Assembly: GCA_900113995.1 (NCBI GenBank)
Contig: FORK01000001.1
Location: forward strand, 93,394 to 157,393
Length of the DNA: 64,000 bases
Origin: Ruminococcaceae bacterium D5
GTDB taxonomy: Bacteria > Bacillota > Clostridia > Oscillospirales > Ruminococcaceae
Direction of reading: 5' to 3'
A program made the position numbers and the translations under genes. How positions within the stretch are numbered: the stretch's first letter is position 1; every line of letters starts with the position of its first letter. The notes below the pieces were generated by a model. The model saw nothing but the letters and a program-made list of their open reading frames with translations, did no database searches and was not told where the DNA came from. This document shows positions 1 to 8,320 of this stretch, one piece after another.

Positions 1-1
1 A

Positions 2-3000
2 CTGTCTCCGAGCGTCGGTTTCCGTCCCGTGCTTGAACTCCCATCCTCTGACACCCTGGGCTCTGACGGACTGAAAGCCATTACTCTTGACCTGAACGGT
101 GGCAAGATCGGCGGCAACTCCGATGATATTCAAATTATTGTGAAAAACGGCAGTGCGTTTACCGCTCCTGCCTCTGGCGGCCTGACCCGCCCCGACGGAG
201 ATACCGGAAGTTTCTTTATGTGGCTTGGAAGCGACGGCAAGCTCTACGCGCCCGGTGCCAACGTTCCGGCGGACGTTACCAAGCTCACGGCGCAGTTTAC
301 TTTATCAGAGCAGTTTTCCCTCACCCCCGGCGGCGTTTATTACTTTGACCTCTTCGGTGAAAATATTCCCGGCACGGTGAACACCGGAAACAGCTTTGGC
401 GCGACTTCCTTGCCGGATACGACGCTCCACTATGTTCCCTTTACCTACGCCGGAACGATAGAAGCCTACAAGCTCACGTCTGCGATGGCGGCCACCGAGG
501 AATATGCACAGCAGAACAAATACCCCCACAGCCTGTTTGTGGCGAATTATGCCGTGACGCACACCGTAAGCTGGTATGAACTGAACGCCGCCGGCCTGAT
601 TTTCGGCAAGAGCTATACCGGCGGCAGCGTGGACTATACCCTGCGCGCACCGTCTGTGGGAAGTAACTATACAGGTTCGGGCAATTCCGAACGCGGCGTG
701 CCCCAAAGCAACGAATGGGACACGATGCTGAATAAGGACAGCGGATATATCCAAAACTGGAATGAAATGTATTCGTGGGGACAGGATACTGTTTCTGTCG
801 ACGCGTCGACCCGTGCGGTTCGCGGGTACAGTTCGGCCCGCATCTGGAACTACTTCAGTGCTTCGGACTCCTACCCGTACCGCGGTTTCCGCCCCGTCCT
901 TGAAGTCCTGAACCCTGACACACTGGGCTCTGACGGGATGAAGGTCGTTACCCTTGACCTTGGCGGCGGCAAGCTGGGCGGCAGCGCCGATGATATTCAA
1001 ATTATTGTGAAAAACGGCAGTGCGTTTACCGCTCCTGCCTCTGGCGGCCTGACCCGCCCCGACGGAGATACAGGAAGTTTCTTTATGTGGCTTGGAAGCG
1101 ACGGCAAGCTCTACGCGCCCGGTGCCAGTGTTCCGGCTGATGTGACGGAACTGACGGTGCAGTGGACAGCCCCGACCTATGCCGTAACCCTGCACACAAA
1201 CGGCGGCACGATCAACAACGGCAATGTCACTGAATATACCTACGGCGTGGGCGCAACACTCCCGACAGCCGACGATATGACCTATACAGGCCATACGTTC
1301 AAGGGCTGGTATGACAACAAAGCCTTAACGGGCACCCCTGTTACGGCGATCAGCGATACCGAAACAGGCGATAAGGAATATTGGGCAAAGTGGGAAGTAA
1401 ATACCTACACCGTGACATTTTACCCTAATGGTGGCAGTGTCAATCCGGTTGCTGCTACCACAGATAGTTCCGGCAAGCTGTCCTCTTTACCTACACCAAC
1501 CCGTGGTGGCAACTATCGTTTTGATGGATGGTACACCGAACAGACCGGCGGCATAAAAGTTACCTTAAATCAGGTTTATACGGCAGATACCACCCTATAT
1601 GCCTACTGGATCTATACTAGCGGTAGTTCATCTTCCGAAGACAGGGACGATCCCTCTGGCAACGCCTTTATCACTGATCGTCCGAACAAGGATAACCCGA
1701 CCACACCAACCACAGCAAAATCAAATTCTGTAAAAGTGGATAGTAAGGGAAATGCAGTGATTACAAGAAGCATAGTTGCTGATGTTATCTCCGTTGCCCA
1801 GTCTGACTCAATAAAGCATGGGAATACGAAAAACGGTATCGCGGTGGTTGTTCCTGTGGAAATCAGCAAAGCGTTAGCTGGTGTGCAGATTACGCTGAAA
1901 GCAGATGCACTGGATAAACTAGTGTCCTCTGGTGTCAAACGGTTCACCATCGATACCGACAGTATGGCTGACTTTGGATTTATGCTGGATACCCTAAAGG
2001 AACTGAACCGTCAGACTACCGGAGATCTTATTCTAAAAATGAAGAAGACCGCAGTTACCTCTCAGGAAGTAGAAACAGCCATTGGAAATCGCCCGGTCTA
2101 TGATATTACCTTATGGGAAGTAAAGAACGGCAAGGAAACTGCTGTCAACTTGAGCGGGAAGACCGTCAGCATTGCAATTCCGTATACTCCGGCGAAAAAC
2201 GAGCAGCCTGGCAACCTGTATGCGGTTTATGTGGACGAAAACGGTAATGTACAGTGGATCAGCAAATCCAGCTATAATATGGATCAGAAAGCAGTGATTT
2301 TTGTAGCAGAGCATTTCAGCATCTACGGCATAGGCTACAAGAATCAGATTCCTGCCTTTACCGACGTGAACAACCACTGGGCAAAGGACAATATGCTCTT
2401 TGTTGTTAGCCGTGGGCTGCTGAGTGGTACCAGTGCCACCACCTTCAGTCCCAATACCGGCATGACCAGAGGAATGTTTGTCACCGCACTGGGGCGATTA
2501 GCAGGTGTTGACCCGACTGATTACCAGGCCAGCATGTTTACCGATGTGAAAGAAGATGCTTACTACGCCCCCTATGTCAACTGGGCGGCAAAGACTGGCG
2601 TTGTCAGTGGAACGACAGATACTACTTTCGCCCCGGATACCAACATCAACCGCGAGCAGATGGCGGTCATTATGAAGAACTACGCTACCAAACTGGGCTA
2701 CACCATCCCGAAAACTCTGGAAGTTGTGAATTTTGCGGATAGCGCAGGTATTTCTTCCTGGGCAAAAGAAGCGGTCAAGTCCATGCAGCAGGCGGGCATC
2801 CTTGCGGGCAAGACAAACAACTGTTTCGACCCTGCTGGAACCGCAACCAGAGCCGAAGTCGCTACCGTCCTGCGGCGGTTCGTGGAGATCGTCATCGATC
2901 CGCAGACTGCCAACGGCTGGGTGCAGAACGACAGCGGTGAATGGAGTTACTACAAAAACGGGGATTTGGTCAAAGGTTGGCTCTCTAATGATCAGAAGTG

Positions 3001-3151
3001 GTACTGGTTGGACAAAAATACCGGCAAAATGTTCTCTGGTGGTTGGAAGCAGATTGATGGTAAGCAGTATTACTTCTACGCAGATGGCTCTATGGCGGTG
3101 AATACCACCGTAGACGGCAAGACCATCGGTGCGGATGGAGCCAGAAAGTAA
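2..3151 (+). CDS. Large cell-surface protein, 5' end outside window (InlB-type repeats, SLH domains, wall-binding repeats)
   Basis: The reading frame is open to the first base of the window, so the true start lies upstream; the GTG at 29 sits inside a repeat and is not a start. A unit of about 289 residues beginning GFRPVLE occurs at the left edge and again near base 880. Then come two InlB/Flg_new-type repeats (bases ~1170-1610; FKGWYDN and FDGWYTE), a linker of about 250 residues, three SLH domains (bases ~2350-2900; FTDVNNHWAK, FTDVKEDAYY, FADSAGISSW), and C-terminal choline-binding-type repeats (GWVQNDSGEW, GWKQIDGKQYYFY). SLH domains bind pyruvylated wall polymers, so the protein is probably exported and wall-anchored. 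Ligand and role are unknown. Confidence 0.85.
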   Translation: MSPSVGFRPVLELPSSDTLGSDGLKAITLDLNGGKIGGNSDDIQIIVKNGSAFTAPASGGLTRPDGDTGSFFMWLGSDGKLYAPGANVPADVTKLTAQFTLSEQFSLTPGGVYYFDLFGENIPGTVNTGNSFGATSLPDTTLHYVPFTYAGTIEAYKLTSAMAATEEYAQQNKYPHSLFVANYAVTHTVSWYELNAAGLIFGKSYTGGSVDYTLRAPSVGSNYTGSGNSERGVPQSNEWDTMLNKDSGYIQNWNEMYSWGQDTVSVDASTRAVRGYSSARIWNYFSASDSYPYRGFRPVLEVLNPDTLGSDGMKVVTLDLGGGKLGGSADDIQIIVKNGSAFTAPASGGLTRPDGDTGSFFMWLGSDGKLYAPGASVPADVTELTVQWTAPTYAVTLHTNGGTINNGNVTEYTYGVGATLPTADDMTYTGHTFKGWYDNKALTGTPVTAISDTETGDKEYWAKWEVNTYTVTFYPNGGSVNPVAATTDSSGKLSSLPTPTRGGNYRFDGWYTEQTGGIKVTLNQVYTADTTLYAYWIYTSGSSSSEDRDDPSGNAFITDRPNKDNPTTPTTAKSNSVKVDSKGNAVITRSIVADVISVAQSDSIKHGNTKNGIAVVVPVEISKALAGVQITLKADALDKLVSSGVKRFTIDTDSMADFGFMLDTLKELNRQTTGDLILKMKKTAVTSQEVETAIGNRPVYDITLWEVKNGKETAVNLSGKTVSIAIPYTPAKNEQPGNLYAVYVDENGNVQWISKSSYNMDQKAVIFVAEHFSIYGIGYKNQIPAFTDVNNHWAKDNMLFVVSRGLLSGTSATTFSPNTGMTRGMFVTALGRLAGVDPTDYQASMFTDVKEDAYYAPYVNWAAKTGVVSGTTDTTFAPDTNINREQMAVIMKNYATKLGYTIPKTLEVVNFADSAGISSWAKEAVKSMQQAGILAGKTNNCFDPAGTATRAEVATVLRRFVEIVIDPQTANGWVQNDSGEWSYYKNGDLVKGWLSNDQKWYWLDKNTGKMFSGGWKQIDGKQYYFYADGSMAVNTTVDGKTIGADGARK
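120..1127 (+). repeat. 141-bp near-identical repeat copies (120-260 and 987-1127) within the surface protein gene
   Basis: Bases 120-260 recur at 987-1127, exactly 867 bases (289 codons) later, with one mismatch that I can see. The flanking parts of the same protein repeat have diverged. This points to a recent duplication or gene conversion between repeats. Confidence 0.85.
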
Positions 3152-3182
3152 GTTTTTTACCAGCAAATTAAGAATTAAAACA

Positions 3183-3218
3183 GGGGCATTCCAAACGACA
3201 TGTGTACTGGAATGCCCC
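3183..3218 (+). terminator. Terminator-like hairpin after the surface protein gene
   Basis: An 11-bp perfect stem (GGGGCATTCCA at 3183-3193, complement at 3208-3218) lies 31 bases after the stop. The T-run that follows is poor, so termination may be weak or Rho-assisted. Confidence 0.55.
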
Positions 3219-3260
3219 TTCTACAATAAAAGACTGTTTGCCCGTAATAGCAGCGGACAA

Positions 3261-3306
3261 AGAATAAACGCGGTCGGGTAAGCAGATACCCAGCCGCGTT
3301 TATTCT
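3261..3306. terminator. Strong bidirectional hairpin between surface protein and Xre gene
   Basis: AGAATAAACGCGG (3261-3273) pairs with its complement at 3294-3306, with a further CGGGTA/TACCC pairing inside. It overlaps the stop codon of the convergent Xre gene and has A/T-rich flanks, so it could end transcription from both sides. Confidence 0.65.
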
Positions 3307-3629
3307 TTCTCTGGTTTTCCCCTTGTGTCGAGCATTTTGTCAATCAGGGCAAGTAAAAGCTCCTGTTCCCGATGACTGCATTGTAGGACTAAACGCTGTA
3401 TGCGCTCTACGATTTCGCTCTCCTGTTCTATCTGCGGTGCGAGAACTTCATCAAATGAAGCACCAATAGCATTAACGAGACGGATCAGGACGTCCAAGCT
3501 CGGCTTTCGTTTGTCATTCTCGATAGCTGCTAGAAAACGAGAACTGATTTCGGCACGATCCGCAATTTGCTCACGGGTATAATCCCGTTTTTCTCTAGCG
3601 CAGCGAAGGGAACAACCAAATGAGAACAT
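3300..3629 (-). CDS. Xre-family transcriptional regulator
   Basis: A 109-residue protein with an N-terminal helix-turn-helix of the Cro/CI type (REQIADRAEISSRFLAAIE, then KRKPSLDVLIRLVNAIG), followed by a mostly helical tail that may dimerise. It is convergent with the surface protein gene and divergent from the sigma-like gene at 4059, suggesting it is a regulator carried by the small integrative element relic. There is no good ribosome binding site in front of the ATG at 3629, so the true start could be a few codons inside. Its targets are unknown. Confidence 0.75.
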   Translation of the reverse strand: MFSFGCSLRCAREKRDYTREQIADRAEISSRFLAAIENDKRKPSLDVLIRLVNAIGASFDEVLAPQIEQESEIVERIQRLVLQCSHREQELLLALIDKMLDTRGKPEKE

Positions 3630-4058
3630 AATTTGTTGCTTTTTTTAGACACTCTCCGTCACCTCACATAACAATATTCTACGATTTACCAATGCTATGC
3701 GAAATGATTGCAGAGTAGCTTTTTTATAACCACTATCCGTTCCGTTCTGGCTTAAGGGGGGGAGTTGATGATATACAAAGAAAATAGCCTGTCTGTTATC
3801 AGCGGGCGTTCTTAACGAAAAAATCTGGCTGCAAAATCTCGCTAGCAATCAAAAAATCAACTTTCCATTCATACCATTTTTGCGGAACGATACGGAACTA
3901 TTAGTAGTCTATAAATTTCCACAAAACAGAACGGACAAGAACATGGAATATTCCCGTGTTCCTGTCCGTTTTGTTTTATTCATTTTTCCAAGAAGCCGAT
4001 CTCCACCTCCATTTCGATTCACTCGTCAATCACCTGTGAATCGAAATGGAGGTACATA
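3630..4058. other. Intergenic region between divergent Xre and sigma-like genes
   Basis: No convincing gene. It holds a long imperfect hairpin at about 3921-3978 (arms of about 21 bases, two imperfect pairs, followed by T-rich sequence) that looks like a terminator left from a lost upstream gene, and the 18-bp inverted repeat listed separately. Confidence 0.5.
4005..4053 (+). promoter_or_regulatory. 18-bp perfect inverted repeat that buries the ribosome binding site of the sigma-like gene
   Basis: ACCTCCATTTCGATTCAC at 4005-4022 is exactly complementary to 4036-4053, with a 13-base loop. The right arm contains GGAGG at 4048-4052, the only Shine-Dalgarno for the ATG at 4059. In RNA the stem would close the site completely. 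As DNA it could also be an operator for a dimeric protein. The inverted repeat is seen directly; the regulatory role is inferred. Confidence 0.7.
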
Positions 4059-4472
4059 ATGAAGAAAATTAACCTTCGGGAGCTTTATCCTGATGTTTAT
4101 ACAACAGACTTTTTTGTAGATGTGACAGAGGAAGTAATGGAGACTATTCGGGCAGCTGAACGTGCGGAGGCTGCGTATGAGCGAAAGATGTATCGTTATA
4201 AAGCACAGTATTCTCTGGATTGCGAGAATGGCATTGAAAATGCGGTGCTGTTGAAGCCGCAAACACCGGAGATGGCGCTGGAGGAGAAACAGTTTCAGGA
4301 GCAGGTCTATGCCGCTGTGATGAAGCTGCCGGAGAAACAGGCAAAGCGAATTTATGCCCGATACTATCTGGGAATGACGGTAAATGAAATTGCCGAAGTA
4401 GAAGGTGTAGACCCAAGCCGCGTCCGTGACAGTATCCGACGTGGCTTAAAGCAGCTCGGAAAATATTTTTGA
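4059..4472 (+). CDS. Sigma-70 region 4-like / HTH protein of a mobile element
   Basis: A 137-residue protein whose C-terminal third resembles sigma factor region 4: LPEKQAKRIYARYYLGMT, then NEIAEVEGVDPSRVRDSIRR, a typical region 4.2 helix-turn-helix. No region 2 is present, so it is not a complete sigma factor. Small proteins of this type are common in clostridial integrative elements next to serine recombinases and are thought to be regulators. GGAGG at 4048-4052 fixes the start, but that site is locked in a perfect hairpin, so translation may be controlled. A recombinase fragment follows at 5.6 kb. Confidence 0.7.
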   Translation: MKKINLRELYPDVYTTDFFVDVTEEVMETIRAAERAEAAYERKMYRYKAQYSLDCENGIENAVLLKPQTPEMALEEKQFQEQVYAAVMKLPEKQAKRIYARYYLGMTVNEIAEVEGVDPSRVRDSIRRGLKQLGKYF

Positions 4473-4966
4473 TAAAGTTTCATTTGATGCGCCTGTTTTT
4501 TGCTTTTTTTGTCAGTGTTAATAAGAAGGACAAGTTTTCCTCCTTCATCAGTACATTGACAATCGAATAGACAGCACAACAGGTACATAACCCATGTATG
4601 AGCGAATATGAAACGCCGCGAAGATGGAGCAGTCAGGGAGGTGATGAGAGAACTGCTTCGGAGCGATCTACGATTTCATAAAACGGATTGTGGCAGATCC
4701 GGCGCGATGACTGCATGGGGGCTTAAAGATACTTCCTCACGGCCCGCCAAAGACTTGGGGGGAACCCTGCGGCACACGATACGAACGATGCTGCGGAGTT
4801 ATGACAGCCGCGCCAGCGGAGACCTGTTGTGTTCCCATCGTCAGGGGGCGTGGCAAATATGACGAGTAATCCGAACAGAATAACAGTAGCCGCACCAGGT
4901 TTTTATCCGAAGATTTCTTTCAGACTGGTGCGGCTATTTAAGTATTAAGCTATTAAGGAGGCGAGA
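4473..4966 (+). other. Gene-poor stretch between sigma-like and MazF-like genes
   Basis: The only open frame of any length (84 codons from 4608) has no recognisable protein character and I do not call it. An 11-bp stem (AGCCGCACCAG at 4888-4898, complement at 4925-4935) lies just before the toxin gene and could be a terminator or leader structure. Confidence 0.4.
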
Positions 4967-4969
4967 GTG

Positions 4970-5320
4970 ATGTTTGAAAAATTCCATCGAGGTGACATAT
5001 ATTCGGCTGATTTAAGCCCTGGTATCGGCTCTGAACAAAGTGGCTCTCGTCCTGTACTCATTCTTCAAAACAATGTGGGAAATTGTTTCAGTCCTACGAT
5101 TATTATTGCAGCAATTACCAGTGTAAGCAAAAAAAGCAGAAAGTTCCCCACGCATTACCACTTAAATGACAGATACGGTTTGGTGAAACCATCTGTTGTT
5201 ATGCTGGAACAGATCAGAACAATCGACAAGTCGAGGTTAAAAAACTATATTGGCCATCTAAACAAGGATGACATGGAAAACATAAACAAGACGCTCTTGT
5301 GCAGTCTGGGGATTACATAA
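4970..5320 (+). CDS. MazF/PemK-family endoribonuclease toxin
   Basis: A 116-residue protein with the PemK-like fold signatures: RGDIYSADLSP near the start, then the QSGSRPVLILQNN block, a THYHLND strand region, and KPSVVMLEQIRTIDKSRL, which matches the conserved C-terminal half of MazF toxins. The family cleaves mRNA at short motifs. AAGGAGG at 4955-4961 supports the ATG at 4970, with GTG 4967 as an alternative. No classic MazE antitoxin lies directly upstream. The 53-residue protein downstream (5400) could be a partner, but this is a guess. Many clostridial MazF genes are solitary. Confidence 0.8.
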   Translation: MFEKFHRGDIYSADLSPGIGSEQSGSRPVLILQNNVGNCFSPTIIIAAITSVSKKSRKFPTHYHLNDRYGLVKPSVVMLEQIRTIDKSRLKNYIGHLNKDDMENINKTLLCSLGIT

Positions 5321-5399
5321 AAGTGCCGAAAGGTCGTATCATTTTCAGGCTGTACAAGTAGGGTTATAATTTCGTTAGGAATTGCGGAGGTGATTCTGA

Positions 5400-5561
5400 A
5401 TGGAGAATATCCAGAATAAAAGCGCATTGATTCCTTCAGATGAAATCCGGTCAGAAGAACTTCTGGCGGAACAAAAATTTGAAGCGTTTATCACTTCGCT
5501 GGCACATATCATCGAGAAATATGGTATGAGAGTGCTGGGCGAGGTTGACGGAGCTGCGTGA
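5400..5561 (+). CDS. Small conserved-looking protein upstream of recombinase
   Basis: A 53-residue acidic, helical protein beginning MENIQNKSALIPSDEIRSEE and ending in LGEVDGAA. GGAGG at 5386-5390 sits nine bases before the ATG, which supports translation. It lies between the MazF-like toxin and the recombinase fragment, as small accessory ORFs do in clostridial integrative elements. I recognise no domain; it could help the recombinase (an excisionase-like role) or counter the toxin. Both are unproven. Confidence 0.55.
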   Translation: MENIQNKSALIPSDEIRSEELLAEQKFEAFITSLAHIIEKYGMRVLGEVDGAA

Positions 5562-5616
5562 GAATCGCAGCTTTACATAGGATATTTTCCAAAAGTAAAT
5601 TTTGGAGGTATGAATT

Positions 5617-5928
5617 ATGAACCGATATGGAAAACGCTGTGTTTTGTATCCGAGGGTCAGCACAGAGATGCAAGTGGACGGATACAGCCTGGAAGGTCAA
5701 AAAAATATGCTGACACGATTTGCGGATCGTGAGGAAATGATCGTTGTTGATACTTATGAAGATGCCGGTAAATCCGGTAAATCCATTGAGGGACGGCCTG
5801 CCTTTCAAAAAATGCTCAGAGATATTGAGGATGGCTTGGACATTGACTATATTTTAGTGTATAAGCTGTCACGGTTTGGCCGTAATGCAGCAGATATACT
5901 TAACTCTTTGGAGTTGGTTCAATCTTAA
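5617..5928 (+). pseudogene. Truncated large serine recombinase (N-terminal catalytic domain only)
   Basis: 103 codons match the start of the resolvase domain of large serine recombinases: CVLYPRVSTEMQ with the catalytic Ser, SLEGQKNML, DAGKSGKSIEGRPAFQKML, and LVYKLSRFGRNAADIL. A functional enzyme runs to about 500 residues with recombinase and zinc-ribbon domains. Here the frame ends right after LELVQS, and the DNA switches to a chromosomal repeat and terminator. The missing 3' part is not elsewhere in the window, so this marks a broken element end. A short product could still be made but cannot recombine DNA alone. Confidence 0.8.
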
Positions 5929-5945
5929 AATTCGCCTGTCCTCAC

Positions 5946-5985
5946 AAAGAACCCGACCGTCCCTCTCGGGACGGTCGGGTTCTTT
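5946..5985. terminator. Strong 18-bp stem terminator
   Basis: AAAGAACCCGACCGTCCC (5946-5963) and its exact complement (5968-5985) enclose a TCTC tetraloop. The 3' end is TTCTTT on the plus strand and reads similarly on the minus strand, so it can act in both directions, including for the lipid kinase operon. Confidence 0.7.
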
Positions 5986-6048
5986 CAGACAGCTTGCGTG
6001 AAGAGAGACGCCGCCTTGCAGGTAAGGATAAAAACTTTCGTCTCAAGC
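5986..6048 (-). repeat. Dispersed intergenic repeat, copy 1
   Basis: Read on the minus strand it begins GCTTGAGACGAAAGTTTTT and runs into the 5946-5985 hairpin. Related sequences occur at 44454-44510 and 59051-59100 on the plus strand, each also followed by a strong hairpin. Confidence 0.5.
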
Positions 6049-6260
6049 AAGGGTAAAAGTGAGCAGTGAACCGTCTTCCTTCGATAGCGGAAAGCCGCCA
6101 TCAAGACAATCGCTGCCCGTTTGCAGGCTCGCAGGCAAAGCGGCGCAGGAGCAGTAATTTCAGCCGCCTTTGTGAGGCGGCGCTCCCCCCATAAGCATGG
6201 ACAGGGCCGGTTCAAGGCCCCTCCAGGAATAACAGCACTCCCCATGGCCGGTGTTCCCTG

Positions 6261-7205
6261 TCAGAATCCGTTCAGGCTTTCTGCCTGCCGCTGCACCGCG
6301 GCATGAGCTGTAAAATCATACAAAAAGCGGACCGCCCCGGGGTTGTTGCGGATTTGACACCGGCGGTGGACGCCTCCGTCCTCGCCGTCGAGCGACCATG
6401 CGGTGTCCTCCCGGCAGAGAAAGGCGGCATGGGCGGTATGCAGGAAAATAACCGCATCCTCATCGAAGCGCCGGCTGTGCAGTCCCGCCAGAATCCGGCT
6501 GAGGCCGGCGATGCTGCGCGGCATCCGCACCAAAAGCAGCTCAAAAAGGCCGTCGGCAGGATCTGCATCCTGACGGTCAAAGTGCAGAAGTCCCCCGATC
6601 GACCGGGTGTTGCAGACCGCGCCGAAGATGAAGTTCCCTTCGATCGTGCCGCCATCGTGCCGCACCTGTATCCGATAAGGATGCAGCTCGGAAAGGCGCC
6701 GGGTCCCTTCGAGCAGATAAGCAAAATGACCGAGGGTATTTTTCAGCGGCTGCGGGGTCTGGTAAGAAACCTCGGTAAACGCCCCAAAAGCGGCGATATA
6801 GGAAAAACAGCGGTCCTCGTTGAAGCTGCCGATGTCATAGGGAATCTCCGTTCCCGAGAAGATATCCCGGCAGGCCGCAAAGGGGTCCCTGTCAATGCCG
6901 AGCGTTGCGGCAAGATCGTTGGTCGTCCCCGCCGGGATATAGCCGAGCGGCGGCCTGGCCTGCGGCGGGCAGGCCATCAGGCCCGAAATCACTTCATTGA
7001 GAGTACCGTCTCCGCCGCAGCAGATGATTTTCTCATAGAGGGCGGCGCGTTCCCGCACCATTCCGGCTGCATCCCCGCGGCCCTGTGTCGTGAGCACCGT
7101 CGTATCATAGCCCTGCCGTGTGCAGATGTCGATCAGATCGAGGAGCTTCCCCTTGAAATGCTGCTTTCCCGCGTGAGGATTCACCACCATCAAAAGCCGT
7201 TTCAC
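6261..7205 (-). CDS. Diacylglycerol/lipid kinase, YegS/DagK family
   Basis: A 314-residue soluble lipid kinase. Family motifs in order: NPHAG near residues 9-13, GGDGTLNE at 64-71 (nucleotide-binding loop), IPAGTTNDLA at 90-99, and SLDGED near the C-terminus. Members phosphorylate diacylglycerol or related lipids and help recycle lipids from envelope synthesis. The GTG at 7205, with GAGGTG upstream, puts VKRLLMVVNP at the N-terminus as in the family; a longer frame upstream overlaps the previous gene and is not used. It is last in the gtrA - arsC-like - kinase operon, ten bases after the preceding stop. Confidence 0.85.
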   Translation of the reverse strand: MKRLLMVVNPHAGKQHFKGKLLDLIDICTRQGYDTTVLTTQGRGDAAGMVRERAALYEKIICCGGDGTLNEVISGLMACPPQARPPLGYIPAGTTNDLAATLGIDRDPFAACRDIFSGTEIPYDIGSFNEDRCFSYIAAFGAFTEVSYQTPQPLKNTLGHFAYLLEGTRRLSELHPYRIQVRHDGGTIEGNFIFGAVCNTRSIGGLLHFDRQDADPADGLFELLLVRMPRSIAGLSRILAGLHSRRFDEDAVIFLHTAHAAFLCREDTAWSLDGEDGGVHRRCQIRNNPGAVRFLYDFTAHAAVQRQAESLNGF

Positions 7206-7215
7206 CGACCGCACC

Positions 7216-7551
7216 TCACTTCCACTCCGCCCACACCTCGGGACAATAGCCCACCGTCGCCTGCCGCCCGTTGCGCACGATGGGGGTGCGAAGCATCCGG
7301 GGATTCTCCAGCAGCTTCTCTTCCCGCGCCGTATCGGAGGCAAGACAGCGCACCAGCGCAGCGTCGGGATGCTTTTCGTCGAGCAGCGCCGCCCAGCCGC
7401 CCACCGCCCGGCAGACCGATGCGAATTCCCCCGCGCTCAGCCCATAGCGGGGCAGATCGACGCTCTGCACCCGAATTCCCCGCTCCTTAAAATAGCGTTC
7501 CGCTTTTTTAGTATCAAAACATTTGCTCTTTCCGAAAATCTGAATGTTCAT
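7216..7551 (-). CDS. ArsC/Spx-family thioredoxin-fold protein
   Basis: A 111-residue protein of the arsenate reductase-like (ArsC/Spx/YffB) family: IFGKSKCFDTKKAERYF at the N-terminus, a central DLPRYGLSAGEF segment, and LRTPIVRNGRQATVGY near the C-terminus, matching the family's RTPIVR..G....G pattern. Only one Cys is in the active-site loop. True arsenate reduction is therefore uncertain; many such proteins have other or unknown redox roles. It lies 16 bases after gtrA and 10 bases before the lipid kinase, so the three are probably one transcript. Confidence 0.8.
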   Translation of the reverse strand: MNIQIFGKSKCFDTKKAERYFKERGIRVQSVDLPRYGLSAGEFASVCRAVGGWAALLDEKHPDAALVRCLASDTAREEKLLENPRMLRTPIVRNGRQATVGYCPEVWAEWK

Positions 7552-7567
7552 CTGCCGCCCCGTCCGG

Positions 7568-7990
7568 TTATCCGGCCCGGTCCTCCCTGGGTTTGAAGAT
7601 CATCAGCTTGCTCAAAATATAGTTGAGGGCGACAACCACTCCGCTGTTGACCACCTTGATGATCGAGCTGTTGAAGTGGAGCATCCCCACCAGCAGCCAC
7701 ATCAGCGCCTGATCCGCCCCGCCGGAGATAATCCGGCTGTTGACAAACCGCACAAACTCCCGTCCCAGCTCCTTCCAGCTCCCGCTCTTGGTACGGAAAA
7801 CAAAGAGCTTGTTGGTAACATAGGCAAAGAGGACGGTGGCCACCCATGCGCTGATATTGCTGACCATATAATTGACGCGAAAGGTCCAGTTAAGGACAAA
7901 ATAGACCGACAGGTTGACAGCCGCGGTCAATGTTCCAAACAGGACATACAGCACCGTTTCGCGGTCGATTTTCCTGAAAAATTTCGGCAC
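7568..7990 (-). CDS. GtrA-family membrane protein
   Basis: A 140-residue protein with four predicted membrane spans. The order is typical of GtrA: LYVLFGTLTAAVNLSVYF, then SAWVATVLFAYVTNKLFVF, then a third span and ALNYILSKLMIFK. The family flips lipid-linked sugars or precedes glycosyltransferases in teichoic acid and O-antigen modification. The GTG start at 7990 has AAGGAG nine bases upstream; the frame runs much further back but there enters the racemase relic. First gene of the operon with the ArsC-like and lipid kinase genes. Confidence 0.85.
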   Translation of the reverse strand: MPKFFRKIDRETVLYVLFGTLTAAVNLSVYFVLNWTFRVNYMVSNISAWVATVLFAYVTNKLFVFRTKSGSWKELGREFVRFVNSRIISGGADQALMWLLVGMLHFNSSIIKVVNSGVVVALNYILSKLMIFKPREDRAG

Positions 7991-8096
7991 AGAACAATTC
8001 TCCTTCTCATCGATTGGCCGCGCGCCGCGGTTATATGATAGTATTGTACCGCATCGCAGTAAAATTTGCAAAGGATTCGGGAAAATGACATCAAAA

Positions 8097-8320
8097 TGAG
8101 CGGGGCGCCCAGCGCCCCGTTCCGCCAAACTCCCGATTACCCGCGAAATTTCCTCAACAGGCCAGCTTGTCCGACCCGTTTTCACCCCCTGACAGATCAT
8201 CGTGACGACCATCCTCTGCTCCGCCCCATCCGGCGTCACCAAGCCAACGCCCCGGCGTTCAAACTCCCGCGCATACACTCCGGACTGGATAATCCCATCG
8301 GCCGCAAGCAGCCCGACGGA
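8097..8320 (-). pseudogene. Fragment of an aspartate/glutamate racemase-family gene
   Basis: On the minus strand a stretch reads VGLLAADGIIQSGVYAREFE, then GLVTPDGAEQRMVVTMI and QGVKTGR. This resembles the middle of Asp/Glu/hydantoin racemases (LATDGT, SGLY, VVTPDE). Both ends are missing: the expected GCTE catalytic Cys motif is absent, and the N-terminal side is replaced by a phage-like fragment on the other strand. It fuses in frame with gtrA by chance. Confidence 0.6.

Larger units (their letters stand above)
5929..6260. other. Intergenic region with terminator and dispersed repeat
   Basis: No credible gene. It holds the 18-bp terminator stem at 5946-5985, one copy of a dispersed repeat at 5986-6048, and a short GCCGCC/GGCGGC hairpin near 6160-6180. 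Confidence 0.45.

Noticed and set aside
3645..3848. 67-codon minus-strand frame upstream of the Xre gene
   Set aside because: No ribosome binding site, no protein-like pattern, and it overlaps the likely control region.
4608..4862. 84-codon frame between sigma-like and MazF-like genes
   Set aside because: No Shine-Dalgarno and an amino acid mix without domain character; probably chance.
5985..6245. 86-codon minus-strand frame
   Set aside because: It runs through the dispersed repeat and hairpins; looks non-coding.
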